This document shows positions 16,759 through 25,504 of a stretch of 64,000 nt of DNA, one piece after another (position 1 is the first letter of the stretch; each line of letters begins with the position of its first letter). The notes beneath the pieces are model-generated. The model was not told the origin of the DNA, searched no databases, and saw only the letters and a program-made list of their open reading frames with translations. Source of the stretch: Rhodocyclales bacterium (GTDB taxonomy: Bacteria; Pseudomonadota; Gammaproteobacteria; Burkholderiales; Rhodocyclaceae); contig JACPUD010000126.1 in NCBI GenBank assembly GCA_016192435.1, forward strand, positions 40,945 to 104,944, in the 5' to 3' direction. The translations under genes were made by a program, and so were the position numbers.

Positions 16759-17175
16759 TCAGGTCTCCAGGTTGTTTTCTGCGGTGCGATAACCCACGCG
16801 ATACGCCAGCCGCCGCGCCGCGCAATCGCCCAGGTCAAAATCCCAAGTGCCTCCCAGCCGCCGCACCAGGTCGCCGTAGCCGGCGAAGCCGGAAGCCATC
16901 ATCGCGGCGTGAATCGCGGCCTCGTAAGGGTCTGCCGCGGCCTCGGGGTTCTCTGAATTGGCCAGCAGGACATCGATCTCGATGACAACGTTCTGATCTA
17001 GCACCCCCAGCGGAGACGGATTCTCGTCTGGCTTGTCTTCTCCAGAAATCACCACCAGCGCCGGCAGGTTCTCCGACTCCAGCGCGTAATCCAGATTGCG
17101 CCACAACGTCAGCCGCGTCGCCGACTCCAGCGCCGTTGCCACCGCATCCACCACCTGCAGGCGAACGGTCGTCAT
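16759..17175 (-). CDS. tail terminator-like protein (gpU position)
   Basis: 138 residues with a mixed alpha/beta pattern: MTTVRLQVVDAVATALE, then NVVIEIDVLLANSE and RVGYRTAENNLE. This is the layout of phage tail terminator or minor tail proteins of the U family. It overlaps the upstream connector by ATGA. The call rests on position and general pattern. Confidence 0.65.
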   Translation of the reverse strand: MTTVRLQVVDAVATALESATRLTLWRNLDYALESENLPALVVISGEDKPDENPSPLGVLDQNVVIEIDVLLANSENPEAAADPYEAAIHAAMMASGFAGYGDLVRRLGGTWDFDLGDCAARRLAYRVGYRTAENNLET

Positions 17176-17489
17176 GCCGACACCTTTCTCACGCGAAACC
17201 GCCGCGCCGTCGCATCCTTGAAATTGCCGCCGTCTCGCACCTTGAAAAATGCGCCGCCGATCTCAAGTTGATCGCCGTTGGTCAGCAGTGGGCAATAGGC
17301 CGTCTCGAAAGTAACGACCGGCTCATCGGCGGTCACCATTCCGAAACGCACCTCGCTCTGCGCATCCTGGTACAGCGCCTTGAAGGTCACGGCCGCCGCG
17401 GCACTCCCGGCCGAGGTCCAGGTCACATCGACCATGAACCCCGACCGCTCGAACGAGCGCAGGAACTCCGCGGCGGTTTTGCCGGCCAT
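17172..17489 (-). CDS. head-tail joining protein
   Basis: 105 residues, beta-rich, with FKALYQDAQSEVRFGMV and GDQLEIGGAFFKVRDGG. These resemble the gpFII-like or ATP-binding-sugar-type head-tail connector. It lies directly after the major capsid gene, as in lambda. Confidence 0.7.
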   Translation of the reverse strand: MAGKTAAEFLRSFERSGFMVDVTWTSAGSAAAAVTFKALYQDAQSEVRFGMVTADEPVVTFETAYCPLLTNGDQLEIGGAFFKVRDGGNFKDATARRFRVRKVSA

Positions 17490-17502
17490 TGCTCAACGCT
17501 TA

Positions 17503-18537
17503 TCAGGTGCGCTTCGCCGACTGCAGCATCGCCGGCCGGGTGCACATGAATAGCGGGTACGAATACACCTCCAGATCGACGAAGGCATTGCGCTTTTCGT
17601 CCGGGATGACCATGCCATACACCGGCAGACCCGGCGTATTGACGTAATCGAAGGTCTCGGCCGGGCTGTAGGCCACCTGGAAAACGCCGTTGCCATTCAC
17701 CGGGAAGAACTTCGCCTTGTCAGTGCCAACAGCCACCGTCGAGCCGTCGTCCGTACCGCGGTAATTGATCCAGGTGATGCCGCCGTAGTTGAACGTCTCG
17801 TAGGCCAGCCCGTCGCGCAATTGGCGCGCTTCCTGAGTGTTCAGGTAGGTCTGACGCACTTCCGTATGTGCGGTCAGATCGTCCCAGAAGGCATCGCCGC
17901 ACAAGGCCATGACGTAGGTACGGCCCGGAATCCAGCCACCCGAAGCCGCCTTCTGCATCTGACGCACCACCTGGGTGCACTTTTTGCGCACCGCGCCCGA
18001 AGCCGGCGACGCCGCATCGAGGTCGAAATCGATCTCGCTCGCCGCGCTGATGCCGAACTCGTCGTAGAAGTTGTAGATCACCGACGCGTCAGCATCGGTC
18101 ACGATGCCCTGGATCGCGCCCAGCGCCATGTTCTCCCAGGTGAGCTCGACGTCACGCATCAGGCCGGTCGGCCCGTTCATGCGCTGATTGACTTCATCCA
18201 CCACCTGCATCAGCTCGGTTTCCGAGCCGAAGGCGCGGATGCTCTGGATCTCGTCGGCGCGCAGGCTGTCATGCTTGGCGATGCGGCGAGTGCGAAAGTC
18301 GCGAATCTTGCGCTTCTCGCGATCCGCCTCGGCCAGCGGCGCGCCGCGCTCGGATGTCTGGATCAGCGACAGCGTGCCGTTCTTCTCTTCCACCGACACG
18401 CCGACGGTACGCACCGGCTTCGGCGTGAAGAGCTTGAGCCCGGTGATCAGGCCCGGCTGAAAAGGCACATTGTTCAGCGCCTCGGTGATCGAAACCATCC
18501 CGAACGCGGACGACTTGAAGATGTCAAGAGTTGCCAT
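17503..18537 (-). CDS. major capsid protein (lambda gpE family)
   Basis: 344 residues, close to lambda gpE (341). Features include SIQRxxR-like EIQSIRAFGSETELMQVVDEVNQRM, an E-loop region and a C terminus SAKRT. The neighbours are decoration protein upstream and joining protein downstream. It would build the HK97-fold icosahedral shell. Confidence 0.9.
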   Translation of the reverse strand: MATLDIFKSSAFGMVSITEALNNVPFQPGLITGLKLFTPKPVRTVGVSVEEKNGTLSLIQTSERGAPLAEADREKRKIRDFRTRRIAKHDSLRADEIQSIRAFGSETELMQVVDEVNQRMNGPTGLMRDVELTWENMALGAIQGIVTDADASVIYNFYDEFGISAASEIDFDLDAASPASGAVRKKCTQVVRQMQKAASGGWIPGRTYVMALCGDAFWDDLTAHTEVRQTYLNTQEARQLRDGLAYETFNYGGITWINYRGTDDGSTVAVGTDKAKFFPVNGNGVFQVAYSPAETFDYVNTPGLPVYGMVIPDEKRNAFVDLEVYSYPLFMCTRPAMLQSAKRT

Positions 18538-18549
18538 GGTGTGATCTCC

Positions 18550-19410
18550 TTAACGGGCGACGATGTTCTTCGCCACCAGATCGGCCAGGCCGTTCGTCTT
18601 GTCGGTAGCGTCGTTGGTGGCAGCCCACTGCAGGGCCGAGTTCTTGACTTCCGCGTTGCGGAAGATGACGGTGCATGCCTTGTCGGCGGTGGTCGCGTCG
18701 ACCTCGTCGTAGGCGATCGCCGCGGCGACTTCCGTGCCGTCGGTGTTGTCGTCGTCGTAGGGCGCATACTTGCCGTCGCCCGCCGCCACCGTGATCGTGA
18801 AACCGTCGCCGGCCACGAAATCGGTACTGCCGTCCGCCAGCGTGAAGGCCAGCCCGCCGGCCGAGAACGCCGCCGCCACATCGCCCTGCCCGACGAACTT
18901 GCCGTCCGGATCCTCGACGATGAAATTGCCGACGTTGGTCCCGGGCGAAACGATGGTCAGCTTGTAGTCGCCCACCTTAGCCCCGGCACTGACCGTGATC
19001 GCGCCCATCGCGCCGTTGCCGGTGTTGCCGGAGTAGGCCGCCGAGGAAGCCGCCGACGCCGTAACGGTGGTGGAGGATGCCGTCTGCGAAGTATCCACCG
19101 TGTAAGTGCCGGTACCGCCGATACCGGTGCCAAGCGCCGTGATCTTGGTACCGGCCGTGATGCCGGAGCCGCTGATCGTCTGCCCCACCGACAACTTTCC
19201 GGAGGTCACCGCCGTCACGGTCAGCACCGTGGTGGCGATCGATCCGGTCACCACCGCGGCGGCTTCGGCATGGGTGCGCTTGCCCAGCACCATGCCGGCC
19301 GTAACGACACCGGACCCGGCGGCAACAGTGCCGGCCTCGCGCGACAAGGTGCCAGGTGCCTCGGAAATGAGGAATTCCCCGGCGTGCGTGCCTTCAGTAA
19401 GCGTAGTCAT
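18550..19410 (-). CDS. head decoration protein with two inserted beta domains
   Basis: 286 residues, far longer than lambda gpD (110). The N-terminal part [15 protein letters not shown] and the C-terminal part [17 protein letters not shown] are the decoration protein. Between them are two Gly/Thr/Val-rich modules: about 55-120, with [20 protein letters not shown] and [10 protein letters not shown], and about 140-210, with [25 protein letters not shown] and [11 protein letters not shown]. These look like surface-exposed beta domains added to a capsid cement protein. Trimers would sit on the capsid threefold axes. Confidence 0.82.
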   Translation of the reverse strand: MTTLTEGTHAGEFLISEAPGTLSREAGTVAAGSGVVTAGMVLGKRTHAEAAAVVTGSIATTVLTVTAVTSGKLSVGQTISGSGITAGTKITALGTGIGGTGTYTVDTSQTASSTTVTASAASSAAYSGNTGNGAMGAITVSAGAKVGDYKLTIVSPGTNVGNFIVEDPDGKFVGQGDVAAAFSAGGLAFTLADGSTDFVAGDGFTITVAAGDGKYAPYDDDNTDGTEVAAAIAYDEVDATTADKACTVIFRNAEVKNSALQWAATNDATDKTNGLADLVAKNIVAR

Positions 19411-19437
19411 GTTCGTGTTCTCCTGTGAATGCCGCGC

Positions 19438-19833
19438 TTACTTGACCGCACGCAACTTGGCGTTGCTGCGGTTCCACACGGCGGCGGCTTCCGCCTGCGG
19501 ATTCGGATCGCCGGCGGCAGCCGCTTCGCTGCCCACGGCCGGATTGGTCAGCTTCGCCATGCCGGCGGCCAGCGCGCTGGCCTGCCCGGCGGCTTCGGCC
19601 GCTTCGACGGCCGAGGCCGCCAGCATTGCCTTGGCGTCATCGACGCCCATCGCCGTGTTGAAAGCCAGGTGCGCGGCCAGCTTGCTGCGCCCCTTCGCTT
19701 CGTCGCAGGTCTGGATGTCACGGATGCGCGCCTGCATCTGCGTGGCGCCGGAGGCTTGCGCCGCAGCGACGTGTGCGGCCAGTTGCTCGGCAGTCACGGC
19801 TTCCGCCGCCGCCGCTTGAGCTTGATTGCTCAT
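19438..19833 (-). CDS. putative internal-start scaffold protein (Nu3-like)
   Basis: 131 residues, in the same frame as the protease C terminus, starting MSNQAQAAAAEAV. The strong Shine-Dalgarno AAGGAG seven to eight bases upstream of this internal ATG is unusual inside a coding region and supports separate translation. Lambda makes Nu3 scaffold in the same way from the end of gene C. The product is Ala-rich and helical, as scaffolds are. Confidence 0.7.
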   Translation of the reverse strand: MSNQAQAAAAEAVTAEQLAAHVAAAQASGATQMQARIRDIQTCDEAKGRSKLAAHLAFNTAMGVDDAKAMLAASAVEAAEAAGQASALAAGMAKLTNPAVGSEAAAAGDPNPQAEAAAVWNRSNAKLRAVK

Positions 19834-20778
19834 GGTTGCGACTCCTTTCGGGAGGTTGGTGCGGACGCCTTTGCCAGGATGGCCGCCGTTGGAATTCCCC
19901 GTCGGCTTCGAGACCGAATTGACTTCGTCCTCGAACGCCTTCAGGGTTTCTTGAAAACTCATGATCGAATCCACCAGGCCGGCATCGATTGCCGCCTGCC
20001 CCGTCAGCACGCCCGCATCCAGCGCGCGCACCGCCGCCGGATCGAGGTTCCGCATCTGCGCCACGTAGGAAACAAAGTGATCGTTCAGGCCATCCACCAT
20101 CGCCTGCATCTCGGCCCGGGCCGGATCGGACAGCGGCTCATGCGGCGTGCCGTAGTTCTTTTTCGCGCCGGCGTGAATCGCCGTGTAGGTGATGCCCGCC
20201 TTCTCGTTCGCCTTCGAACGGTCCTGATGCAGCGCAATCACGCCGACAGACCCGACGCGTCCGGTCTTCGTCATCGTCACGCGATCGGCCGCGCACGCCA
20301 GCAGGTAGCCGCCCGACAGCGCCTTCTCATTCACGCTGGCCCAGACCGGCTTTTTGCCAGCGCGGATTTTTTCGCCCAGCGCGAACGCGCCATCGGCCTG
20401 CCCGCCGTTCGAATCGTCTTCCAGCAGGATGCCCTTGACATCCGGGTCGGCATCGGCGGCATCGAACTGCCGCTCTATTTCCGTGTAGCTCGTCAGCCCC
20501 GACATTGCATCCATCTGCGAGCCGCGATGCACCATCGTGCCGATGATCGGCAGCACCGCCACACCCGCCTCCGTCACCGTGTAAGGCTTGCCCGCAAAGC
20601 GCGGCGCGGCATACGCCGCCGCCATCGGTGCCGGCCGATCGCCTTCGGTCAGCGCCGTCGGGTTGCCGCTTGCATACGCGCGAAATACCGACTCGATCAC
20701 CGCCGCCTTCTCGGGATCGAGTAGCAGCGGGATGCCGTAAAGCTGGGTGGCGATCAGGGGATAGCGCATGATTCGCAC
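19438..20778 (-). CDS. S49 family capsid maturation protease (lambda gpC-like)
   Basis: 446 residues. The SppA/ClpP-like serine protease domain covers about 60-290, with GILLEDDSNGGQADGAF and the catalytic region VNEKALSGGYLLACAADRV (Ser then Lys). The C-terminal third is a helical Ala-rich scaffold-like region that also has its own internal start. It would cleave scaffold during head assembly. The gene lies after portal as in lambda. Confidence 0.88.
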   Translation of the reverse strand: MRIMRYPLIATQLYGIPLLLDPEKAAVIESVFRAYASGNPTALTEGDRPAPMAAAYAAPRFAGKPYTVTEAGVAVLPIIGTMVHRGSQMDAMSGLTSYTEIERQFDAADADPDVKGILLEDDSNGGQADGAFALGEKIRAGKKPVWASVNEKALSGGYLLACAADRVTMTKTGRVGSVGVIALHQDRSKANEKAGITYTAIHAGAKKNYGTPHEPLSDPARAEMQAMVDGLNDHFVSYVAQMRNLDPAAVRALDAGVLTGQAAIDAGLVDSIMSFQETLKAFEDEVNSVSKPTGNSNGGHPGKGVRTNLPKGVATMSNQAQAAAAEAVTAEQLAAHVAAAQASGATQMQARIRDIQTCDEAKGRSKLAAHLAFNTAMGVDDAKAMLAASAVEAAEAAGQASALAAGMAKLTNPAVGSEAAAAGDPNPQAEAAAVWNRSNAKLRAVK

Positions 20779-20828
20779 TGTGCGGGCCAGGCTGTCCCGT
20801 TTTTAAGGAAAGAACCGGACACCACGCC

Positions 20829-22406
20829 TCACGCCGCTGCCGGCGCTGGTTTCGGCGCAGGCTTGCCGTCAGTCTTGGTGCCACCCGTCGTCTCGCCAGG
20901 CTTCACCGGCGCTTCCTTGTCGCTCGGGTAATCGCGCGCATTGGCCGGCGTCACCGGCACCTCGGGCAGCAGCCCGAGTTCCTTCATCTTCGCCTTCTCC
21001 GCCGCGCGCTGTTCCAGCACTTCTTCCCAGTCCTGGCCCTGCTCGGCGCACTCGGCTTCCAGCGTCGAAAGGTTCGCATCCATGCGAATCTTCGCCGCGT
21101 CGGCTTCCTTCACCGGATCGATCCAGCCGCGCCCGGGGCCGACCCAGCGGCAGCGGCAATACGCCGCCATGTTCTCGTAAAAGTCCGGCGCCTCCACCAA
21201 CCCCAGATTCACCGCCTCTTCCAGCCACAGCTCGAACACCGGCCGCGCCCAGTAGGTCGAAATCCACTGCCGGCGCCCGCGAAAGAATCGCCAGGCCTCG
21301 ATCAGCGCCGCTCGCGCCGACGAATAGTTCGTCCGCGAAAAATCCTTCATCAGCAGCTCGTAGGGGATGTTCAGTCCCGTCGCGATATGCCGGAAAATCG
21401 AGGTCACGAACGGATCGAAGGATCCGGACGGCCGCTGCGGCGAGAACCCCGCCAGCTTCTCGCCCAGCCCGAGCGGGATGATCTGGCCATCCTCCATCGT
21501 GATCGTCGAAAGCCCGCGCTCCGTCAGCGCGTCCGCGTATTCCGATCGCGCATCCTCGGAAGACGACAGCAGCTCCGCCACCGCCTCCGGCGACAGATTT
21601 GATTCCGTCAGCATCGCCACCTTGGCATTCACCACGGCGGCCTTCAGCTCTGCATCCGTGAAATCGCGCAGCACCTTGAACTGCCGCATCACCGATGCCA
21701 GCGACGGCTTACCCCGGCTCTGCCCCGCGCGCTCGCGGTCATGCACATGGATCACCCGGCGCCGGCCCCAATCGGTGAATGCCGGCACATATTCCCAGGT
21801 CAGCAAGTCCGCCGCCGACGCCATGCCGCGCTCGCCCGGGTGCGCGCGGCGAATGTGGTAGCCCTGCGGCGCCCCGTATTCATCGATCGCGATACCCTCG
21901 CGCAGCCGTGGCCCATTCGTGCGCCCCATCGGGTTCGACAGCCGTTCCGGCTCGATCACCTGCAAGCGCAAGTTGAATCGCACGCCGGGGCGCGGCAGCC
22001 ACAGCGGAAGCGCCAGGCCCTCGCCGTTCAGCCAGCCCGAGCGGAACACCTGAATCGTCAGCCCGGTAAAGTCCAGCGAGCGCCCCGCATCGCAATCCAT
22101 CGCCTCGGACCATGTGCGCCACAGGCTCTCGACGCCCGTGCTCCACTCCTCGGCCCATTCCTTGGATTTGCCCAGCAGCCGGTAATCCGGCGTCGATACC
22201 AGGCGCAGCCCGACGCCGATGACGTTGTCCGTCACCGTCTGCAGCGCGCCTTCGGCCACCCCGGAATTGCGTGTCAGGTCGCGCGAGCGCGCCGCCATCG
22301 TCTGCCGCTCGGGCAGCAGGTCGGCATCGGCCGATTGCACCAGCGGCTGCCAGCGCCGCATGTCCGGATGATCAAGCGACGCCGCCAGGTAAGCGCTGGT
22401 GTTCAC
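20829..22406 (-). CDS. portal protein (lambda gpB family)
   Basis: 525 residues from a GTG start with GGAGGG upstream; an ATG 48 bases earlier (22454) would add residues encoded by a hairpin repeat and is less likely. Family features: TRNSGVAEGALQTVTDNVIG near the N terminus, VIHVHDRERAGQSRGKPSLA and FRHIATGLNIPYELLMKDFS. The C terminus is a Pro/Lys-rich tail. Twelve copies form the DNA entry ring that docks terminase. Confidence 0.9.
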   Translation of the reverse strand: MNTSAYLAASLDHPDMRRWQPLVQSADADLLPERQTMAARSRDLTRNSGVAEGALQTVTDNVIGVGLRLVSTPDYRLLGKSKEWAEEWSTGVESLWRTWSEAMDCDAGRSLDFTGLTIQVFRSGWLNGEGLALPLWLPRPGVRFNLRLQVIEPERLSNPMGRTNGPRLREGIAIDEYGAPQGYHIRRAHPGERGMASAADLLTWEYVPAFTDWGRRRVIHVHDRERAGQSRGKPSLASVMRQFKVLRDFTDAELKAAVVNAKVAMLTESNLSPEAVAELLSSSEDARSEYADALTERGLSTITMEDGQIIPLGLGEKLAGFSPQRPSGSFDPFVTSIFRHIATGLNIPYELLMKDFSRTNYSSARAALIEAWRFFRGRRQWISTYWARPVFELWLEEAVNLGLVEAPDFYENMAAYCRCRWVGPGRGWIDPVKEADAAKIRMDANLSTLEAECAEQGQDWEEVLEQRAAEKAKMKELGLLPEVPVTPANARDYPSDKEAPVKPGETTGGTKTDGKPAPKPAPAAA

Positions 22407-22413
22407 GCCTTTA

Positions 22414-22434
22414 CCCTCCCCTTCAAGGGGAGGG
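22414..22434. repeat. GC-rich inverted repeat between gpW and portal
   Basis: Perfect 10-bp inverted repeat CCCTCCCCTT/AAGGGGAGGG with a one-base centre, followed by CCAGGGAGGGG. A hairpin of similar design lies in the host at 59502-59520. It resembles REP-type elements scattered in such genomes. Confidence 0.55.
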
Positions 22435-22467
22435 CCAGGGAGGGGATGGGGCAAGCAGCCGCCAGCA

Positions 22468-22701
22468 TCACAACGTCACCGTCATGGCCCGACGCCGCAG
22501 CCCGACGGATGTACCGCCCGCCGCCGCCACATCGCTCTTGAGCTGCGAGATATACCCCGCCAGCATCGGCGCCTGCGAGCGCGTGTAACGCACCTGCATG
22601 TCCCCCAGCCCGATGGATTCCTCCAGCGAGCCGGTCAGAAGCCGGTGATACGCGCTTTCCGCCTCGTCCAGACGGGTCTGCAAGGTAGCGAGGTCTGCCA
22701 T
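22468..22701 (-). CDS. gpW-like head-tail connector protein
   Basis: 77 residues, MADLATLQTRLDEAESAYHRLLTGS with MQVRYTRSQAPMLAGYISQLK. This is the size and pattern of lambda gpW, which stabilises packaged DNA and prepares the head for tail joining. In lambda W lies directly between terminase and portal. Here 6 kb of other genes separate it from terminase. Confidence 0.85.
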   Translation of the reverse strand: MADLATLQTRLDEAESAYHRLLTGSLEESIGLGDMQVRYTRSQAPMLAGYISQLKSDVAAAGGTSVGLRRRAMTVTL

Positions 22702-22871
22702 GGGCGCACTGTGCCGCCCCACCTGTCCCGTTTTTTAGGGAAAAACGGGACACCGCCCGCAAAGTGCCACGAATGGCCCTTTAGAGCCTCACCACAACCC
22801 CGAACCACGCGCGGGAACACAACTAAAACACGTTATTTATCAATGTATTGCGATTTTCTGCAATAAATCAC

Positions 22872-22899
22872 TTGACACGCGGCCCAATGGGCCTATTAT
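22872..22899 (+). promoter_or_regulatory. Strong sigma-70 promoter with palindrome in its spacer
   Basis: Perfect -35 TTGACA (22872-22877) and near-perfect -10 TATTAT (22894-22899) are separated by 16 bp. The spacer contains GGCCCAATGGGCC (22881-22893), a palindrome around one central base, well placed for a repressor. It faces the cargo cassette starting at 22949. Confidence 0.85.
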
Positions 22900-22948
22900 G
22901 CGATTCATGGCCGGCCCACTTCGGGCAAGGCCGACACCCAGGAGACTG

Positions 22949-23836
22949 ATGATGCTTGATCTCAACAACGCCCGCCGCACCGCGGCCCCCGTAATTAGCC
23001 AGTTCGCCCCGCGCGACCATCATATCGAGCGCGCCGGCCTTGGCTATGCCCGCCCCCTCACCGACGACGAAATCATGCGCACCGCCCCGGCCATCTACGC
23101 CGACGCCGCGCACGGCAGCCGCTCGGATCGCTACGCCTACATACCTACCCGCGACCTGGTCGCCGGCATGCGCGCCGAAGGCTTCATGCCGGTCAAGGTC
23201 AGTCAGGCTCAGGCTCGCGCCGAAGATCGCGCCGGCTTCGCCAAGCACCTGATCAGGTTTCGCCGCGAAGACCAGCTCGCCGCCGCCGAAGCGCGCGAAG
23301 TCGTCATCGTCAATTCGCACGACGGCAGCAGCGGCTTTCGCCTCATGGCCGGCGTCTTTCGCCTGGTCTGCGCCAATGGCTTGATCGTCGGCCAGTCCGA
23401 CAACGAAATCCGCGTGCGCCACAGCGGCAACGCCGTCGGCCAGGTCATCGAAGGCGCCTACAGCATCGTCAAGGACTTCGACCGCGTCACCGAACAGATC
23501 GAGACGATGAAGGCCCTCGAACTCAAGCCCGAGCATCGCCTCGCCTTCGGCCGCGCCGCCCTCGCCCTGCGCTTCGACGACCCGGAACACTGCGGCATCA
23601 AGCCCGACCAGATCATCAGACCCCTGCGCCAGGAAGACCGGCGCGCCGACCTCTGGACCACCTTCAACGTCGCGCAAGAGCGCATCATCCGCGGCGGCCT
23701 GCGCGGCTGGCGCACCGACGCCAACGGCCGCCCGTCCCGCGCCACAACCCGCGAAGTCAAGGGCATCGATCAGAACGTCGCCCTGAATCGCGGCCTCTGG
23801 GTGCTCGCCGCCGAAATGCAGAAGCTCGCCGCCTGA
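22949..23836 (+). CDS. DUF932 phage/plasmid-like protein
   Basis: 295 residues, first gene of the cargo cassette, with GGAG five bases before the ATG. The body matches the DUF932 or phage/plasmid-related TIGR03299 pattern: RYAYIPTRDLVAGMRAEGF, FRLMAGVFRLVCANGLIVG and AYSIVKDFDRV. Function is unknown; such genes often lead early operons in plasmids and phages. The upstream near-consensus promoter suggests strong but repressible expression. Confidence 0.8.
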   Translation: MMLDLNNARRTAAPVISQFAPRDHHIERAGLGYARPLTDDEIMRTAPAIYADAAHGSRSDRYAYIPTRDLVAGMRAEGFMPVKVSQAQARAEDRAGFAKHLIRFRREDQLAAAEAREVVIVNSHDGSSGFRLMAGVFRLVCANGLIVGQSDNEIRVRHSGNAVGQVIEGAYSIVKDFDRVTEQIETMKALELKPEHRLAFGRAALALRFDDPEHCGIKPDQIIRPLRQEDRRADLWTTFNVAQERIIRGGLRGWRTDANGRPSRATTREVKGIDQNVALNRGLWVLAAEMQKLAA

Positions 23837-23850
23837 CCGGAACCGCCGCC

Positions 23851-24105
23851 ATGAACGCACTCGACCACCTGCTCGCCGACATCAAAGCGGCGCACAAGGG
23901 CGAAAAGCTGCCACGGCGGCCGGCCGCCTGCCCGCAAGGGCAGGCACCGCGCCCCCGACAGGCAAAGCGCCCGGCCGCCCCCGTCAAGCGCGCCGCGAAG
24001 CTCGCCAGGCCGGCGCCTGCAACGCAACCGGCCGCCGAAGACTCGCCCATCATCGCCCGCGCGCTCGCCGTGCTGCGCGCCGAACTCGGAAAGGTCGCGC
24101 CGTGA
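23851..24105 (+). CDS. small Pro/Ala/Arg-rich protein
   Basis: 84 residues. An N-terminal helix MNALDHLLADIKAAHKGEKL is followed by a basic Pro/Ala linker and a C-terminal helix. The stop overlaps the next ATG. Low complexity gives no family, but the gene is in phase with the operon. Confidence 0.55.
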   Translation: MNALDHLLADIKAAHKGEKLPRRPAACPQGQAPRPRQAKRPAAPVKRAAKLARPAPATQPAAEDSPIIARALAVLRAELGKVAP

Positions 24106-24323
24106 AAGCCGTCAAGCCGACCCCCACCTCCGACCAGCTCGCCGCCGTCAAGGCCTTCGCCGGAAAGTACGGCCGCAACTGGAAAACCGCCCTGCGGTTT
24201 TCATGGGAGACCGGGAATTATCCGTTCGCACCCATGGCCAGCGAATCAGCCCTGCTGCAGCAGCTTCGCAACAACTTCGGCCCGCGCTGGCTCAATGCCT
24301 TTCGCCTGGAGAAGCAAGCATGA
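24102..24323 (+). CDS. small hypothetical phage protein
   Basis: 73 residues, AAVKAFAGKYGRNWKTALRF and FGPRWLNAFRLEKQA, a compact helical protein with a repeated FxxKYGRxWK-like pattern. It overlaps both neighbours by ATGA. Function unknown. Confidence 0.65.
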   Translation: MKAVKPTPTSDQLAAVKAFAGKYGRNWKTALRFSWETGNYPFAPMASESALLQQLRNNFGPRWLNAFRLEKQA

Positions 24324-24742
24324 AAACCTTTGCCGAAGTCTTCGCCGCTCGCGGCATGGACGACTGGGACGTGCAGCAGGCCATCAAGCGCCTGCAGCAG
24401 GCGCTCAAGCGCAACCTGACCCGGCCCGACCTGCGCAGCTACCCGAACGGCGCCGATATTGCCCACTACGTCAAGACCGGCCGCACCGGCCCGGCCCTCA
24501 CTGCCGCCTACGTCGCACAGTTCGATCGCGCCAACCAACTGCTGCCGCTCGCCGTGCCGCCAGCGCCGACTATTCAACCCGCGCCCCAGGTCGCCACCGC
24601 GCCCGCCGTCGCCAGGCCCACGCGCACCCGCCAATCGCCGCGCCGCAACCCTCTCGACGCGCTGCTCGGCGCCGTGCATGATGCCCACCTCGCCAGCCGC
24701 GAAGCCCTGCGCCGAGCCCGTCACCACATCGCCACCGCCTGA
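24320..24742 (+). CDS. hypothetical protein with helical N and basic C terminus
   Basis: 140 residues. The first 80 are structured, MKTFAEVFAARGMDDWDVQQ. A Pro/Ala linker follows, then a basic C-terminal helix ending RRARHHIATA. No family recognised. Translationally coupled to the upstream gene. Confidence 0.6.
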   Translation: MKTFAEVFAARGMDDWDVQQAIKRLQQALKRNLTRPDLRSYPNGADIAHYVKTGRTGPALTAAYVAQFDRANQLLPLAVPPAPTIQPAPQVATAPAVARPTRTRQSPRRNPLDALLGAVHDAHLASREALRRARHHIATA

Positions 24743-24753
24743 AAGGATCCGTC

Positions 24754-24984
24754 ATGAAACAAAAATACCTTGACCGCTGCGCCGCCCGCGCCGCCGCCGT
24801 CGAAAAACTGGAAGACGGCACCCTGGTTGTGCCATCGGTCGCCGCCTGCCCGAACCGCACCACCGGTGCCTGGATGCAGTTTCTCGGCCTCGGCCTCGAA
24901 TCCAAGCTGATGATTCGCTCGCCAGAACCCGGCCGCTGCTGGATCAAGCACCCCGGCAATTCATCCACCACTGCCTACGGCTGA
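24754..24984 (+). CDS. small hypothetical protein
   Basis: 76 residues, MKQKYLDRCAARAAAVEKLE, with GAWMQFLGLGLESKLMIR and a Cys near the end. It has AAAGGA before the ATG. Cassette member of unknown function. Confidence 0.6.
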   Translation: MKQKYLDRCAARAAAVEKLEDGTLVVPSVAACPNRTTGAWMQFLGLGLESKLMIRSPEPGRCWIKHPGNSSTTAYG

Positions 24985-24989
24985 TCGCC

Positions 24990-25202
24990 ATGACCTGGAC
25001 CATCGACCTCGACGCCGCCACCGCCACCAACGACAGCGGCATCGTCATCAAATTCGCGCCCGTGCCCGGCGAACCGGGTGCCTTCGACGGCATCCCGGTC
25101 GGCCTGCCGGATGCGCTGCGCAAAGCCGCCCCCACGGCCCTCGCCCGCCTCATGCGCGAAGCCGGCGAAGCCTATATCGCGGCCCGCGCCGCACGCCACT
25201 AG
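24990..25202 (+). CDS. small hypothetical protein
   Basis: 70 residues, MTWTIDLDAATATNDSGIVI, ending with an Ala/Arg helix. Five bases after the previous stop. Function unknown. Confidence 0.55.
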   Translation: MTWTIDLDAATATNDSGIVIKFAPVPGEPGAFDGIPVGLPDALRKAAPTALARLMREAGEAYIAARAARH

Positions 25203-25211
25203 GAGACTGCC

Positions 25212-25502
25212 ATGACCACTTTCACCATTCCGCAAAAGATGTCCAACTCCGGCAGCATCCACGACATCGCCAGCGACATGTTCGACCGCGACATCGTTTT
25301 CGCGCCAGGCTGCAAATTCGCCGTGGTGCTCGCCAGCTACTACGGCGGCAAGGGCTACACCACGCACCGCACCCAGGATGCGGCCATCGCCGCCAGCCGG
25401 CGCCAGGCCGACTACTCACACTGCATCATCGATACCGAAGGCTACGAGATGGAGATCATCCCGCACGACACGCCATACCTGAAGCGCAAGTCGCACTATT
25501 AA
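25212..25502 (+). CDS. hypothetical protein
   Basis: 96 residues with AGGAG seven bases upstream of the ATG. Contains FDRDIVFAPGCKFAVVLASYYGGKGYTT and a C-terminal YEMEIIPHDTPYLKRK. Not recognised; looks like a compact alpha/beta domain. Confidence 0.6.
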   Translation: MTTFTIPQKMSNSGSIHDIASDMFDRDIVFAPGCKFAVVLASYYGGKGYTTHRTQDAAIAASRRQADYSHCIIDTEGYEMEIIPHDTPYLKRKSHY

Positions 25503-25504
25503 TC

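Noticed and set aside
22407..22454. Upstream ATG start for the portal gene
   Set aside because: The added residues (MPHPLPGPPLEGEG) are encoded by the REP-like hairpin; the GTG at 22406 has a better ribosome site.
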